DNA of 64,000 nt from Phellopilus nigrolimitatus (Eukaryota > Basidiomycota > Agaricomycetes > Hymenochaetales > Hymenochaetaceae), in the NCBI GenBank assembly GCA_021029095.1, contig JAJOHG010000026.1, positions 345,440-409,439 of the forward strand, given 5' to 3'. This document shows, piece after piece, positions 35,681-46,335 of this stretch. The notes beneath the pieces were generated by a model. It made no database searches. It was not told where the DNA came from and saw only the letters and a program-made list of their open reading frames with translations. Each line of letters begins with the position of its first letter. Position 1 is the stretch's first letter. The position numbers and the translations under genes are program-made.

Positions 35681-38272
35681 TACCCGTGCGCGACGAGCTC
35701 CTTGTTCGTGTCCACGTCTTCGTCCAGCGAGACGGCTGGCCGCACAGTCGTCAGCGCTGACTACCCAAGCAAAAAAGGAAAAGAAAAGAGGAAAAAAAGA
35801 AAACGCGCGAGCTTACCGAGCGCAGGCACGTTCAGGGGCGGATGGAGGATGTTGAAGAACAGTCTACAGGGGTCTGCAGTCAGCCTTCCCGCCATTTACA
35901 ACCGAGCACACATCAAACGGTACGCACAGCGCGAATTGCGTTGGCATCGTCACCCACAGCGCGCGGAAGCTCGTCTTCTTAAAGCCTGCCACAGCATCAG
36001 CGCAGCGTTCAATCCACCCGCTCGGAAAGCGTAGCGCAGAACGCACTGTAATACGAGTAGAACGTGTACCACGCCTCGTCCGTGCCGCCCATGTCGAACA
36101 GCCAGCCTGCGCGGCGCAGAGCGGACACGTCGAGGCGCGCCGCGCCCACAATTGCGTAGAAGAGCACGGGGATCGCGAGGAAGTCTAACCGCTCCCACGC
36201 CAGAGTCAGATAAAAGAACGCGTGATCCGGGATTGGGGGAACTTACAGGCGGGGAAGATCAGCTGATGGTGGAAGCGGTGCGTGATAGCGCGGAGGAGCA
36301 CCGCGAGCGCGAGCGCAGGGAGCCAGCGCACGAGGACGCCCGCATCGAGGAAGAACTTGAGCGTGTCGAGCGTGTACGTAAAGTCATCGTCGTCAATGCG
36401 CGCACACACCGTCAGCCTGCAGCAGCCGCAGCCCAAAATAAGCGAAACAAAAAACGCAGAGAGCGAAACGAAACGCACCCAGTTTCGATGAGGAACACGC
36501 CAACGCCGCCGATGCAGCCGACGAGGATATGGCGCGGGAAGAAGCCGACGACGGCGCCGAGGCGCAGGCCCCCGAGCGCGAAGAACGCGAGGCCCGTGAG
36601 CACCGCGGACAGCGCGAACGCCGCGAGCGTCGTCGCAACGACCTCCGCCGCGCGCTCCTCGCCGAGCTCGCGCGCGACGTCCGCCGCGAGGATGTGGAAG
36701 AAAGGCTGCGTATTGTTTTTTTCGGTATTCGTTCTATTGCGGGAGACGGGAGCGGGACGGACGCACCACGACCTCGATCATCATGCTTCCGTTCGCGCCC
36801 GCGAAGCCGCTCGCGCCACACGAGTACGCGAGCTGCGCGATGATCGTGCTGCTCGCATCCCGTCAGCTCCAATTCGAGAGAAGAGAAGCGGGGACATACG
36901 TACGTGACGAAGAACATCGAGACACCGACGCCGCCAAAGGCGGGGAAGACGGCGTTTGCGGGGAACATGATCATGCCGTCTGCAGGTGCGCGCGTCAGCC
37001 CTCGCTGCAAAAAAGAAGAAAGGGGGGGGGGGGGGGGGGGCGCACGCACAGGAGACACCATCGAGGACGTTCAGCAGCACGCCAAGCAGCACGGCGGGCA
37101 CGCTGCGCAGTGCAGCGGCTCCCAGTGCACGCGCCGCATCGCGCGACACGAGCGACGCGAGCGGGGCAAGACCAGGCGCGGCGTCGACACCCGCGCCCGT
37201 GCCCGTGCTCTTTATGCAGGCGGCACCTCCCGAGCCCGTGCGGGACCACCAGTGCTGACGCGGGTGTGCGGGAGTCGGCGGGCGGGCGCGGGACGAAGAG
37301 CGCGAGGACGCGGACGCGGCGCGCTCGAGGTCAGGTGCGGCCGTGTCCGGCGCGGGGGGCGCGAGGAGGGGCGTGCGCTCGCCTGCGCGCGGGGCGGCGG
37401 GCACCGCCCGACTGGTACTTTCGCTGCCGGTCTGGGGTGGGGCGTCCTCGGGTGCGGTGGGGCGCGGAGGCGGAGGCGGGGGGTCGGCGCGTCTCTGCTT
37501 CTGTGCGAGGAGGAGGGAGAGCCCAGAGGGCGTTGGCGTGGACGGCGACGCCGGAGTCGAGCCGGCCGACGTGGACTGAGGCGAACGCACCTCATGCGGA
37601 GATACGGGCGCGGGGGCGCGCCGGGGGTAGCTCTGGCCAAGTCCGTGTACGTGGCCGAAGCTGCCGTACCCCGCGGCGCCCGCCGCACGTGCGAGGTCGG
37701 CGGCGGTGAGCGGTGTGCGCATCTGATGGGGGCCGAGAGCGTGTGCGCATCGGTCGGGGTCGGAGTCGTAGTCGGGCGCGGACCAGGCGTGGGGGGATGG
37801 GAGGGACGCGGAGGGCGGGTGGGCGAGCATGGCGGAGAGCTGGAGGGTGGTGAGACGAATGTCGGCGGGCGTGCAGGAGAAGGCGGGGGCGGTGGGGACG
37901 TGGGCTGGGTCGGACGGGCTGCCGTCCGTGGTGGGGGCGGAGTCAGGCGAGCCTGTGCTGGGTGCAAGACTAGGCGGGCGTAGTAGGCTGTATGTATAGG
38001 GGAATAATATGAGCATAGAGTCGCGTACGAGCACGCGCGGTGACGTGAGCGGTTCGCACTTGTGCGAGCGGTCGCGACATCGCGAAGACGAAGCGGGCAC
38101 ACGTGCGGGCACTGTGCAGGACTCACCCGGCGCGTGTCCACGAACGAGCGCCTTCGCTGCGTTGCGTCCGACTGGCGAAGACGCCCCGTGCGTCAGCTGA
38201 TGCGGGCATGCCGTCGCCGCTGTGCTCGCGGGGCTCGTGCTCGTTGCTGCGTGCGTCGGATGGCGAGGCCAT
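35677..38272 (-). pseudogene. Transporter 5'-half, copy 4 (B-type)
   Basis: Start codon at 38272 (MASPSDARSNEHEPREHS). The exon 1 donor, the exon 2 acceptor and the long Pro/Ser-rich frame are intact, unlike in copy 2. The frame runs to the AHGYS breakpoint and then into the same VVNGGKADCRPL tail and stop. The STAS and cNMP-like domains are missing. Confidence 0.82.
37022..37040 (+). repeat. 19-nt G run in a transporter intron
   Basis: Nineteen consecutive G residues occur where copy 2 has a shorter, interrupted G run and copies 1 and 3 have GGGAGGGGGG. It is a length-variable intronic homopolymer and also a likely sequencing weak point. Confidence 0.8.
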
Positions 38273-39477
38273 GGCGACGGCGAGAGACAAACAAAAAAAG
38301 AGGGAAGAAAAGATTTACATGGGATTAGTAGTTATGACGCGGGTGCCTTACCTCCGATCGCCGATCAGCGCCACTCGGCAGTCTCCGCTTACTCATGGAC
38401 CCACCCTTGATCGTAACACGTATACGAACTCACCACTCGGACGGTTCTCCTTTCGCCAGTAACTCTTCCTATTCCATCTCATGATCATGTTTAGGACGCT
38501 TTCAACCCCACTCAAGTTCCAGGCGAGCCATTCGGCACGCGTGCGCATTACCCGTATAGCCTATAGTAAATTACCCCCGACAAAACGCACTTCGAGTGTC
38601 CAATCTCGCAGCCAAACAAAACAAAGACCTGCACTGTGCATTCACACAAGAATCGCATCCAAGCCCAAGTAAATACAATTCCACTCCATTGAGGCCCGCT
38701 TTCTTCTCGTATTCGCAGTACTCTCAGCACACCATTAAGAAAGCTCCTACACATCCCAAGGGCTGACTCACAGTTGGCAGCATAATTACGTATATTCAGG
38801 AGCATTGCTATGCTGCCATATACATACTTGTTCTACTCTACAGCAGACTGCTAGTTGTGTGCCTGCTGAAAAGTAGCCCGAGAAAAAACAATAGCACACT
38901 AGTCAAAATATTGGATGATAAGAGGACTGTGGTTATTTATCAGGCAATGGTAAGCCCCACTGTAGAACTCTGTTTCCACTTGGCCCTTGTCTAGTGAATA
39001 CCCATGCAACACCAGTCCTTCCTCATAGGAGATAGTAGCAAGTATTGATGGTCTGCAGTGATAATAGAGCACTGTTGAGCCTGTCTGTGAGGGTTGTTGG
39101 CTAATAGTATACCAGTCAGACCGTGGTGGCAATGCTGACTCCCAATGCCTGAAGTGTGTGAGGTGTGGAAAGTCATCATTTGAAGGTGGAGAACCAGATT
39201 GAGATGCACTGGCTGCAAATTCAACACCCTTTAAGAGAAAAGAGTCCACCCCAATGTAATTCTCAGAGGTAGCTTCATTCACTCCAGTATAAGACACTGT
39301 GATATTGATTCCTTTCTCTTTTCTTTCATCTTCAGACTTCAGTGGAAGGTACAAACACTTGCGCTGATGTACTTAAGATCCCAGTGTGAGTCAGATGGCA
39401 CAGGGCATCTGGTGTGTGGGATGTCATCAAGTGTCAACCTCTTTGATGTCCTGATGGCACTAGACAGAATGTTGTAT
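38272..39477 (-). repeat. Right arm of the locus-scale inverted repeat
   Basis: This is the reverse-complement counterpart of 7640-8712. Read on the minus strand, it holds the F-box 3' half, the F-box 3' flank and then the transporter promoter and start. The arm is cut at 39477 by the 5' LTR of element A. Confidence 0.8.
38899..39477 (-). pseudogene. F-box gene 3' fragment (truncated, frameshifted)
   Basis: The frame corresponds to the last 190 or so codons of the gene at 6478-8212 (KSEDERKEKG, ENYIGVDSFLLKGVE, HWESALPPRSDWYTI) with many substitutions. A missing G near 39343 breaks the frame after CTFH. The 5' part is lost at the LTR of element A. It ends at the equivalent stop (QYFD). It is not expected to be functional. 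Confidence 0.85.
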
Positions 39478-39982
39478 TGTTAGAACTTACCTTGCTTACC
39501 TCACGATCCCCCTTACATCATTCCTTCCTCGCTTAGTCAGGCCCTTCACCTTTCCATTACCTTTCCCTTAGTTCATGGCCTGACCCCTTCCTCATTGTAC
39601 GCGCCCCTCCTGGGCGTTCCCCGCTCCACGCTCCACTGCCTCATTCCATGCTCCACAGTACACGCCCCTTACGGGCCTTTCCCTCACACTCCCCTCATGT
39701 CATGCTGCGCATGACTCCATAGCTCCACTGACATCATAGTCAGTCTCACAGTATATATAGGTACATCGCTGGGACCTTAAGCCCCAGCTTGACCTCCTTG
39801 TTCAGTAGCTAGCACAGTCTTGCTATTCATCGCCTTGCTCTTCATAGTCCTGCGCCCTGCGCTTCACAGTCTTGCCATAGTCACCGTCGCCTTGTCACAG
39901 TCAAGCCTCACGTCACTCGTCACGTCACTGTCCACAGTCACGCTCCTCACTCCATTAGGCAAGACCCTGTTACTCCGTAACA
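39478..39982 (+). repeat. Element A 5' LTR
   Basis: 505 bp beginning TGTTAGAACTTACC and ending CCGTAACA, with TG..CA ends. It matches the other three LTRs in the window. A TATA box is at 39752. Confidence 0.93.
39752..39759 (+). promoter_or_regulatory. LTR TATA box
   Basis: TATATATA lies 34 nt before AGCTTGACCT (39786), which fits a transcription start near 39786. The same arrangement is present in element B around 48042-48050. Confidence 0.6.
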
Positions 39983-39984
39983 TT

Positions 39985-39994
39985 AGGTCAAGCT
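39985..39994 (+). promoter_or_regulatory. Putative self-primer binding site
   Basis: AGGTCAAGCT lies 2 nt after the 5' LTR and is the exact reverse complement of AGCTTGACCT (39786-39795) at the predicted 5' end of the element RNA. This is the arrangement of self-primed Tf1/sushi-group elements, where the RNA 5' end primes reverse transcription instead of a tRNA. Element B has the same pairing (47808-47817 with 48007-48016). Confidence 0.6.
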
Positions 39995-40003
39995 CTCTTT
40001 TGA

Positions 40004-40711
40004 TTGTCGACGTATCAACGTCTAGACAAAATTTCTACCCTACCCAAACTCCCCGCTAACGCGGTCTGGCCCACCGATCAACCCTACCCAACTGCGGGAA
40101 CCTATCCACTCACCCTCAGAAGGAGATCGGACGGACGAATTGCCTGGAAAGTATTTCTTGAAGGAGGCGATCCACACACCGAACTTTTATACCGTTACCA
40201 CGAATTTGGAATCCTCCAAAATGTCCGACCCCGCGAACACTCAAGCCGACCTATTGAAATACCAACGCCACCACAGCATATCGATCCTGTTGACGTAATC
40301 ACTCGATCGTTATCTCAAATATCGCTTGACGACAATTCCACTGCACCGCCTCACGTTCCTACTCGGCCAAACACTCCACCACAGACCACAGTACCGACCG
40401 TCACGCCAAGCCCCACCATGAGCACCAAAGAAATCGCATTCGCCAAGCCCCCTGACTTCGATGGCAAGCGCAGCAATGCCCAATACTTTTGGGATGCCTG
40501 CCAGGCCTATCTACGAGGCAACAAGGACATCTACAAGACCGATCTGCACAAAATCACGTTCGTCCTTTCATTCATGAAGACTGGTTCAGCCGCTACTTTC
40601 GCCAGCAATAAGTACAAGACATACACGGACACGGCAGAATACGGAACCTGGGCAGACTTCGCCAAAGCCTTCGACGCCCAGTTCCTCCCTGTCAATGCCA
40701 AACAGGATGCG
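40004..40711 (+). pseudogene. Element A gag, N-terminal part (interrupted)
   Basis: The frame opens with a TTG at 40004, directly after an in-frame stop. The first in-frame ATG is only at about 40418, before STKEIAFAKPPDFDGK. It encodes a Pro-rich N-terminus followed by a Ty3-type capsid segment (AQYFWDACQAYLRGN, ATFASNKYKTYTDT, FAKAFDAQFLPVNAKQDA). Element B is inserted after the codon for Ala in KQDA. The remainder resumes at 48329. Confidence 0.85.
40707..40711 (+). repeat. Target-site duplication of element B, left copy
   Basis: ATGCG directly precedes the LTR at 40712 and is repeated at 48324-48328 after the other LTR. Five base pairs is the usual size for Ty3/Gypsy. Confidence 0.9.
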
Positions 40712-41216
40712 TGTTACGGAGTAACAGGGTCTTGCCTAATGGAGCGAGGAGCGTGACTGTGGACAGTGATGTGACGAGTGACGTGAGGCTTGACTGTGAC
40801 AAGGCGACGATGGCTATGGCAAGACTGTGAAGCGCTGGGCGCAAGACTATGAAGAGCAAGGCGATGAATAGCAAGACTATGCTAGCTACTGAACAAGGAG
40901 GTCAAGCTGGGGCTTAAGGTCCCAGCGATGTACCTATATATACTATGAGGCTGACTATGATGTCAGCGGAGCTATGGAGTCATGCGCAGCATGACATGAG
41001 GGGAGTGTGAGGGAAAGGCCCGTAAGGGGCGTGTACAGTGGAGCATGGAATGAGGCAGTGGAGCGTGGAGCGGGGAGCACCTAGGAGGGGCGCGTACAAT
41101 GAGGAAGGGGTCAGGCCATGAACTAAGGGAAAGGTAATGGAAAGGTGAAGGGCCTGACTAAGCGAGGAAGGAATGATGTAAGGGGGATCGTGAGGTAAGC
41201 AAGGTAAGTTCTAACA
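40712..41216 (-). repeat. Element B 3' LTR
   Basis: 505 bp, TG..CA ends on the minus strand, preceded on that strand by the purine-rich AAAGAGGGGGTAA. Confidence 0.93.
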
Positions 41217-41229
41217 TTACCCCCTCTTT
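41217..41229 (-). promoter_or_regulatory. Element B polypurine tract
   Basis: AAAGAGGGGGTAA on the minus strand abuts the 3' LTR and would prime plus-strand DNA synthesis. It is identical in element A. Confidence 0.75.
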
Positions 41230-41622
41230 AAGACCGACAGTTCGCCGAAACTGTCAAAGAAAACAAAGGAAAGGCGAAAAGAAAACGCAATAAGGCGAAA
41301 TAAACGCCAATAAGCAGTTACAATGCGCGTGAAGGAAGTCAAAACTGAAAAGTAAAAGAGAAAACTCAACAAGAAAAAACGAGACAAGACGAGACGTGAC
41401 CATGCCGGATTCCGAAAATCTCCAGCCGTGAAGGTTTCTCAGCATCACCAACAAGCAGAAGGTTTCGAGCGAGCCTACAACTTCAAGAAGGGTTTAACGA
41501 AAGCAATAAAGCTCACCCAAAACGTTGGACCAGGTTTGTCAGCGTCACCTGAAAGCAGAGGGTTTCACGAATCTGTTCCCACAACGACCTCCTAGTTTAA
41601 CGTCATCGCGGACGTTCCGTCC

Positions 41623-42489
41623 CTAATAATGACGGTTCGTGTGCGGGCAGTTGGTCGAAGAGTGTCCGGGGGCGAGTCTGTCGCACCATCCGCATTGGTA
41701 ACGAATACAATCCTGTTGCCGATGTCCGTCTTGGCCGCATGTGAAGCACCTGATGACCCGAGGCGAGAACTGTGTCCGAACTCGAAGCGGAGTTGCCATG
41801 GAGTTCTCAGGGGAATTGCGCCGGTTAAGGTGTCCTTGGATCTCCTGAGGCGACATCTGAGAGAACGGGACATCACCCATCATGGACTGCGTGAAGGGAT
41901 TGACTGCGCGCCGGAAGGGACGAGCCGTGGGTGGAGTGACTGGTGGCGATGTTCCGGCAATGAATTCATCGGGGGGTGACGGAGACGGTGATGGTGCGGC
42001 AGGAGGTGGCGGAGTCGATGGTGGAGGAACCGGAAGTCCAGGCGGAGGCGAGGTGAGATCAATGGCACCTGTGACTTCATCGATGGGAAAGCGGTCGTTC
42101 GAGGGTCGATAGTCGTCCAGGATAGCGAGTACACCAGCATCGAGGGCTCCTTCCAAGATTTGCCGAATTTGCCGGCGAGCCGTAGACTTTGCCTTCTCGT
42201 TTTCGTCGCGCAGTTCGTCGATATGTTCGCCCATACGATTGGCGAGAGCGAGGTTCTGCTCGGCTTGGTCATGGGCCTTCTGCCAGCGGACGAGATCGGG
42301 CCGTTGAGAGTCTCGGATGGTTTGACTGATGGGGCTGGCGAGACCGGGATCGACGAAGACATGACGGAGGAAAGAGCGATCGTTGGCGAAGTCGAGGTTG
42401 GGCCGGTTGCCAGAGACGGGGAGCCGAGTGTGAGGTGCCGGGAGAGGATCAAAGGTGTTCAGGCGCCTCGGGGATCTCTGTGGCGGCAT
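41623..42489 (-). CDS. Element B ORF4: zinc-knuckle protein downstream of pol
   Basis: The frame starts with MPPQRSPRRLNTFDPLP at 42489, overlapping the preceding frame by about 40 nt in another phase. It has a coiled-coil-like segment (HIDELRDENEKAKSTARRQ), a Pro-rich middle, and two zinc knuckles at the C-terminus: CFTCGQDGHRQQDC (CX2CX4HX4C) and CGWCDRLAPGHSSTNC (CX2CX5HX4C). Gag already has its own knuckle, so this is an additional nucleic-acid-binding protein in the position where some elements carry env. The frame is intact here and broken in element A. Its role is unknown; RNA chaperone or packaging factor is inference. Confidence 0.7.
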   Translation of the reverse strand: MPPQRSPRRLNTFDPLPAPHTRLPVSGNRPNLDFANDRSFLRHVFVDPGLASPISQTIRDSQRPDLVRWQKAHDQAEQNLALANRMGEHIDELRDENEKAKSTARRQIRQILEGALDAGVLAILDDYRPSNDRFPIDEVTGAIDLTSPPPGLPVPPPSTPPPPAAPSPSPSPPDEFIAGTSPPVTPPTARPFRRAVNPFTQSMMGDVPFSQMSPQEIQGHLNRRNSPENSMATPLRVRTQFSPRVIRCFTCGQDGHRQQDCIRYQCGWCDRLAPGHSSTNCPHTNRHY

Positions 42490-42805
42490 CGCGATAGACG
42501 GGGACGGGGTCGAGGTCGGGGATGAGGTCTTCAGGGGGAACAAAGTGTATGGGTACGTTGCGTGCAGGGACGGCTCGGGATAGACGGTTGGGCCTGCGGC
42601 TAGGTGGGATGGATCGGAAGACGATGTGGAGGATCTGTTGTTCGAGGATGTCGATGCCGAGGCGGATTACGAGGCGGCGGTCGTCAGGGTAGTCGGTGTG
42701 GTCGATGATGAACTGGAGGAAGATAGGGGTGGATTCTCCGATTTCGAGGGCGAAGGTCCAGTTGACAGAGGGTAGGTGCGGTAGGTGGAATGGGAAGTAG
42801 GGCAT
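42449..42805 (-). CDS. Element B ORF3, unknown small protein
   Basis: This 118-codon frame starts 33 nt after the pol stop and is conserved in element A (52615-52971) with few changes (MPYFPFHLPHLPSVNWTFAL, LEQQILHIVFRSIPPSRRP). It resembles no family I know. It overlaps ORF4 in a different phase, so it may be translated separately or fused to ORF4 by frameshifting. Confidence 0.55.
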   Translation of the reverse strand: MPYFPFHLPHLPSVNWTFALEIGESTPIFLQFIIDHTDYPDDRRLVIRLGIDILEQQILHIVFRSIPPSRRPNRLSRAVPARNVPIHFVPPEDLIPDLDPVPVYRDAATEIPEAPEHL

Positions 42806-42837
42806 GGGACAGTGGAAGTGGGAGCTAATGGACGATG

Positions 42838-45800
42838 TTAGAGTCGATGGGTCTTTTTATAGTTATTGAGGAGTTTTTTCGCATTTTTGAGGTCCGATTC
42901 CTTCTGCCACGAGTTGTGGAGTGATGACCATCCTTTCCAGGACACGAGGTATTGCCTTCGGTTCTTTGGGAAACGATGACGTAGTACTGCGTCGACCTCA
43001 TATTCTTCTTCTCCATTGACGAGGTCAGGTGGTGGCTCCGCGTGGGTAGGTCCGTGGGTATCGGTCTCCACATAACGAGTTAGGAGAGAGGCATGGAAGA
43101 CATTGTGGATACGCCATCGGACCGGTAAGGTCAGGCGATAAGACCATGGGGATAACACGTCCTTGATTTCGAAGGGGCCTTCGCGTTTAGGGGACAATTT
43201 TTTGTATGGAGAAGCAATGTCGAGGTTCCGGGCTTCTAGCCAAACTTTCTCCCCTTTCTTGAAGGGTACAAAGTTCCGGGTCATGCGGGCAGCCATGTGC
43301 ATGTGGGCAAGTTCGTGCGCCGCAAGTGCTTCTTCTCTGAGGGCTTTAAGGGAGCGAAGGCGTTCTTCTACCGAGGGATGATCGGAGTTAGGGTCTGCGG
43401 CGGGGATGGCAATTGGTTCGTATCCCATGAGGAGTGAGAATGGTGAGCGTTTTGTGGCGGAATGTTCGCGTTGATTGTGTGCGAATTCGATATCAGGCAG
43501 GTGATCAGCCCAGGTTTCCGGGTGGCGTCCACAATAGATTCGAAGGTACGCTTCGACTTCTTGGTTTACTCGCTCCGTTTCTCCGTCTGTTTGAGGGTGG
43601 AAGGCGGTGGATAGTGCTGACGTGATATTGAGCTTTCTTGCAAAGCTCCTGGAATACTTTGGAGGCAAATTGGGGTCCTCGGTCGGAGATGAGTTTCTGG
43701 GGTAACCCAAAGCGTCGGTAGACGTTGTCGTGATACAATTGGGCAGTTCCAAGGGCATCAATCGTTTTGTTGCAGGGGGAAAGGACAATGCCTTTGGAAA
43801 GGTTATGATCGACGGTGACAAATAGCGAGTCATAACCATTTGATTCTGGGAGTCCGGTGATAAAGTCCATGGAGACTGTGGAAAATGGGTGTGCATTGGG
43901 TTCGGCAGGGATCGGATGGAGGGGTGGGACGGTGGGATGAGTGTTGATCTTCATTTGTTGACAGATTGCGCAACCATTGACGAATTTCTTGACGAAGATG
44001 TACATTCCTGGCCACCAATAATGTTGTTTGAGCAATGCGAGGGTTTTGTAAATCCCAGGGTGTCCCATGACAGGGGTGTCGTGGTACAGTTGTACTGCGT
44101 GTCGGCGAAGTTCAATGTCGTCTGGGATGTAGGCCTTCTGTTTAAAGAATACAATGCCATCTTTCTCTGTCCAATCGGCAAGGGAAGATCGAAATGGTGG
44201 AATACCGGCCGATCGGATGATATTGAGAGCTTCATTGGCGAAGTTGTCTTCCTTAGTGCGAAGAATTAGACGGGTCTTAAAGTCGAAAGTAGTCGTGGCA
44301 ATGAAGACGGATTCGGGTAAGAGTGGGGGGTCATCTGGTTCTGATTTGCCATCGATCAGGTAGTCAGAGCGTCGGGACATGGGATCTGTGGTATTGTCTT
44401 TTCCTGGTGCGTATTGAATGTGGTGGTCGAACTGGGAGAGAAATAAACTCCATCGTGCTTGGCGGGGTGAGAGACGGCGGGCCGCACGGAAATAGGTAAG
44501 GTTCTTGTGGTCGCACCAGATGGTTATCTTATGGGGTGCACCCAAAGATAGTGTCGCCAGGCTTCAAGTCCACGGATAATCGCTAAGAGTTCTCGATCGT
44601 AGATCTCATAGCGTCGTTGAGTGTCGTCAAACTGTTTGGAAATGAAGCCACATGGATGGGGTTCGCCATTTGAGTCGAGTTGTTTGAGAGTACCAGCCGA
44701 TGCTACGCCAGAGGCGTCCGTTTCCAGGATGAATGGTCGAGTTTTGTCAGGCATCTGGAGAATGGGTTTCTCCAGAAATTTGCCTTTAAGCCGTTGGAAT
44801 GCATTCTCGTGTACGTCGGACCATTCCCAGGTGGTTTTCTCCCTTTTTAGTACGTCCAATGGTGCCGCAATTTCTGCATAGTGGTCAATGAATTGGCGAT
44901 AGAAATTGCAGAATCCTAGGAAGGAGTGAACTTGGGTTTTGTTCGTCGGTGTGGGCCATTGCGAGATACCAGCTAGTTTGACAGGGTCCATGGAAACTGA
45001 GTTTTCCGAAATGATAAGTCCAAGATATTCTACCTGTGTGGCTTCGAAAACACATTTCTCCGGTTTGAAGTATAAGTCGGCATCTTGACCAATGGCGAGG
45101 ACTTTGCGGGTGCGTTCGCGAAGTGTAGGAATGTCTGAGGCCATGATGAAAATGTCGTCCATGTAAATGAGGACCCATCCTTCCAGCAGAACAGGTTCGG
45201 AAGGTGTCATCCATGAATGCTTGAAAGGTCGCTGGTGAATTGCAAAGTCCAAAAAACATGACCATGGGTTCGAAGAGTCCTCGATTTGTTTTGAATGCTG
45301 CCTTCCATTGGTCGCCGTCTTTGATCCGAATATTGTTGTATCCCCATCGTACATCCAGTTTGGTGAAGTATTTTGCGCCCTGAATTTTGTCTAATAGTTC
45401 AGATACGAGGGGAATCGGATAAGCGTTTTTGACTGTTCCTTCGTTGAGTTTGCGATAGTCCTGGCATCCACGCAATTTTCCGTCCTTTTTCCCGACGAAG
45501 AAGAAAGGTGAGGCCATGGGGGAAGAGGATTTGCGAATATAACCTTTCTTCAAGTTGTCGTCAAGGAAGTCATCCAGAGCCTTTTGTTCCGTGGGTGCCA
45601 TGGGATAGACTTTGCAGTCTTTAGGTTGGAAATCGGGTTTTAGGACAATGGCGTGGTCATAGGTTCGTACTGGAGGAAAACGTTCGGATGCCTTCTGTTC
45701 GAAAACCTTCAGGAACTGGTGGTAGTGTGCTGGTACAATTTCTTCAAGGGGTTTCTGTTCCTTGGCAGCATTGGCACGTTGTGCAAGATCCATGGCGGTG

Positions 45801-46255
45801 TTTACTTTTGCGCGGATGTTGAGAGTGATTTTTGCGACAAAAGATCGCTCTTCGGGTGGGGCATAGGATTCGCATCGGGCAAAAGATAGGGATCGTGGAT
45901 TTTGCTTAGGAATGTCCAGAGTGCGTTTCTCCCAATCGATTTTGGGGTTGATGCGACGTAGCCAAGGAAGGCCCAGGATAGCGGTTTCTCTTCCAAGGGA
46001 GGTAACAAGAAAATAAATTGGGATGAGTTCTTCGCCGATCGCAATGAATCGCCAAGTGAAACGACTGATTTCTCCTTCGGAATTAGGAGTTCCGTCAACA
46101 TTAAGGACTTGAATGGGTCGACGCAGAGGTTTGGTGGGGATTTGGTGTATGTCCACAAAGGTGGAGTCGAGGAATTGTCCTTCTGCGCCGGAGTCTATGA
46201 GGGCTGTGGTTTCGACGATTTCTTTTCTCGAGTGGATGCCGATGGGAATTTTCAT
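42838..46255 (-). pseudogene. Element B pol (three frameshifts)
   Basis: Protease (ALIDSGAEGQF), reverse transcriptase (VLIYMDDIFIMA), RNase H (LETDASGVASAG, YDRELLAIIRG), integrase (HHCC finger GHPGIYKT..CAICQQMK, then MDF, SDRG and an out-of-frame catalytic Glu region) and chromodomain (YLVSWKGWSSLHNSW) are all present. Comparison with element A shows an extra base near 45193, a missing base near 44545 and an extra A near 43634. The polyprotein cannot be made from this copy as written. Confidence 0.88.
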
Positions 46256-46335
46256 AGAATTGTGGGCATGTTCGGCTATGATTACAGGAGAAATCGAAAT
46301 ACTAGGCAGTGCAGACGTCGATGCTGGCTGCCTTC

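Larger units (their letters stand above)
35677..38560. repeat. Tandem array copy 4 (B-type, terminal, lacks the spacer)
   Basis: The last unit carries the B-type transporter half and then diverges near 38400 from the upstream sequence of copies 1-3. It retains about 170 bp absent from the left arm and runs straight into an inverted F-box 3' end. It therefore preserves an original neighbourhood rather than the array spacer. Confidence 0.88.

Noticed and set aside
10941..38560. Array as rDNA, subtelomeric satellite or CRISPR-like repeat
   Set aside because: The units contain transporter exons and gene fragments, with an 8-kb period. No rRNA, telomere repeat or spacer array is present.
39820..40059. 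Hydrophobic 79-codon frame across the LTR end, also in element B (47743-47982)
   Set aside because: It overlaps gag in another phase and lies mostly in the LTR; its conservation is explained by DNA identity between the elements. No selection evidence is available.
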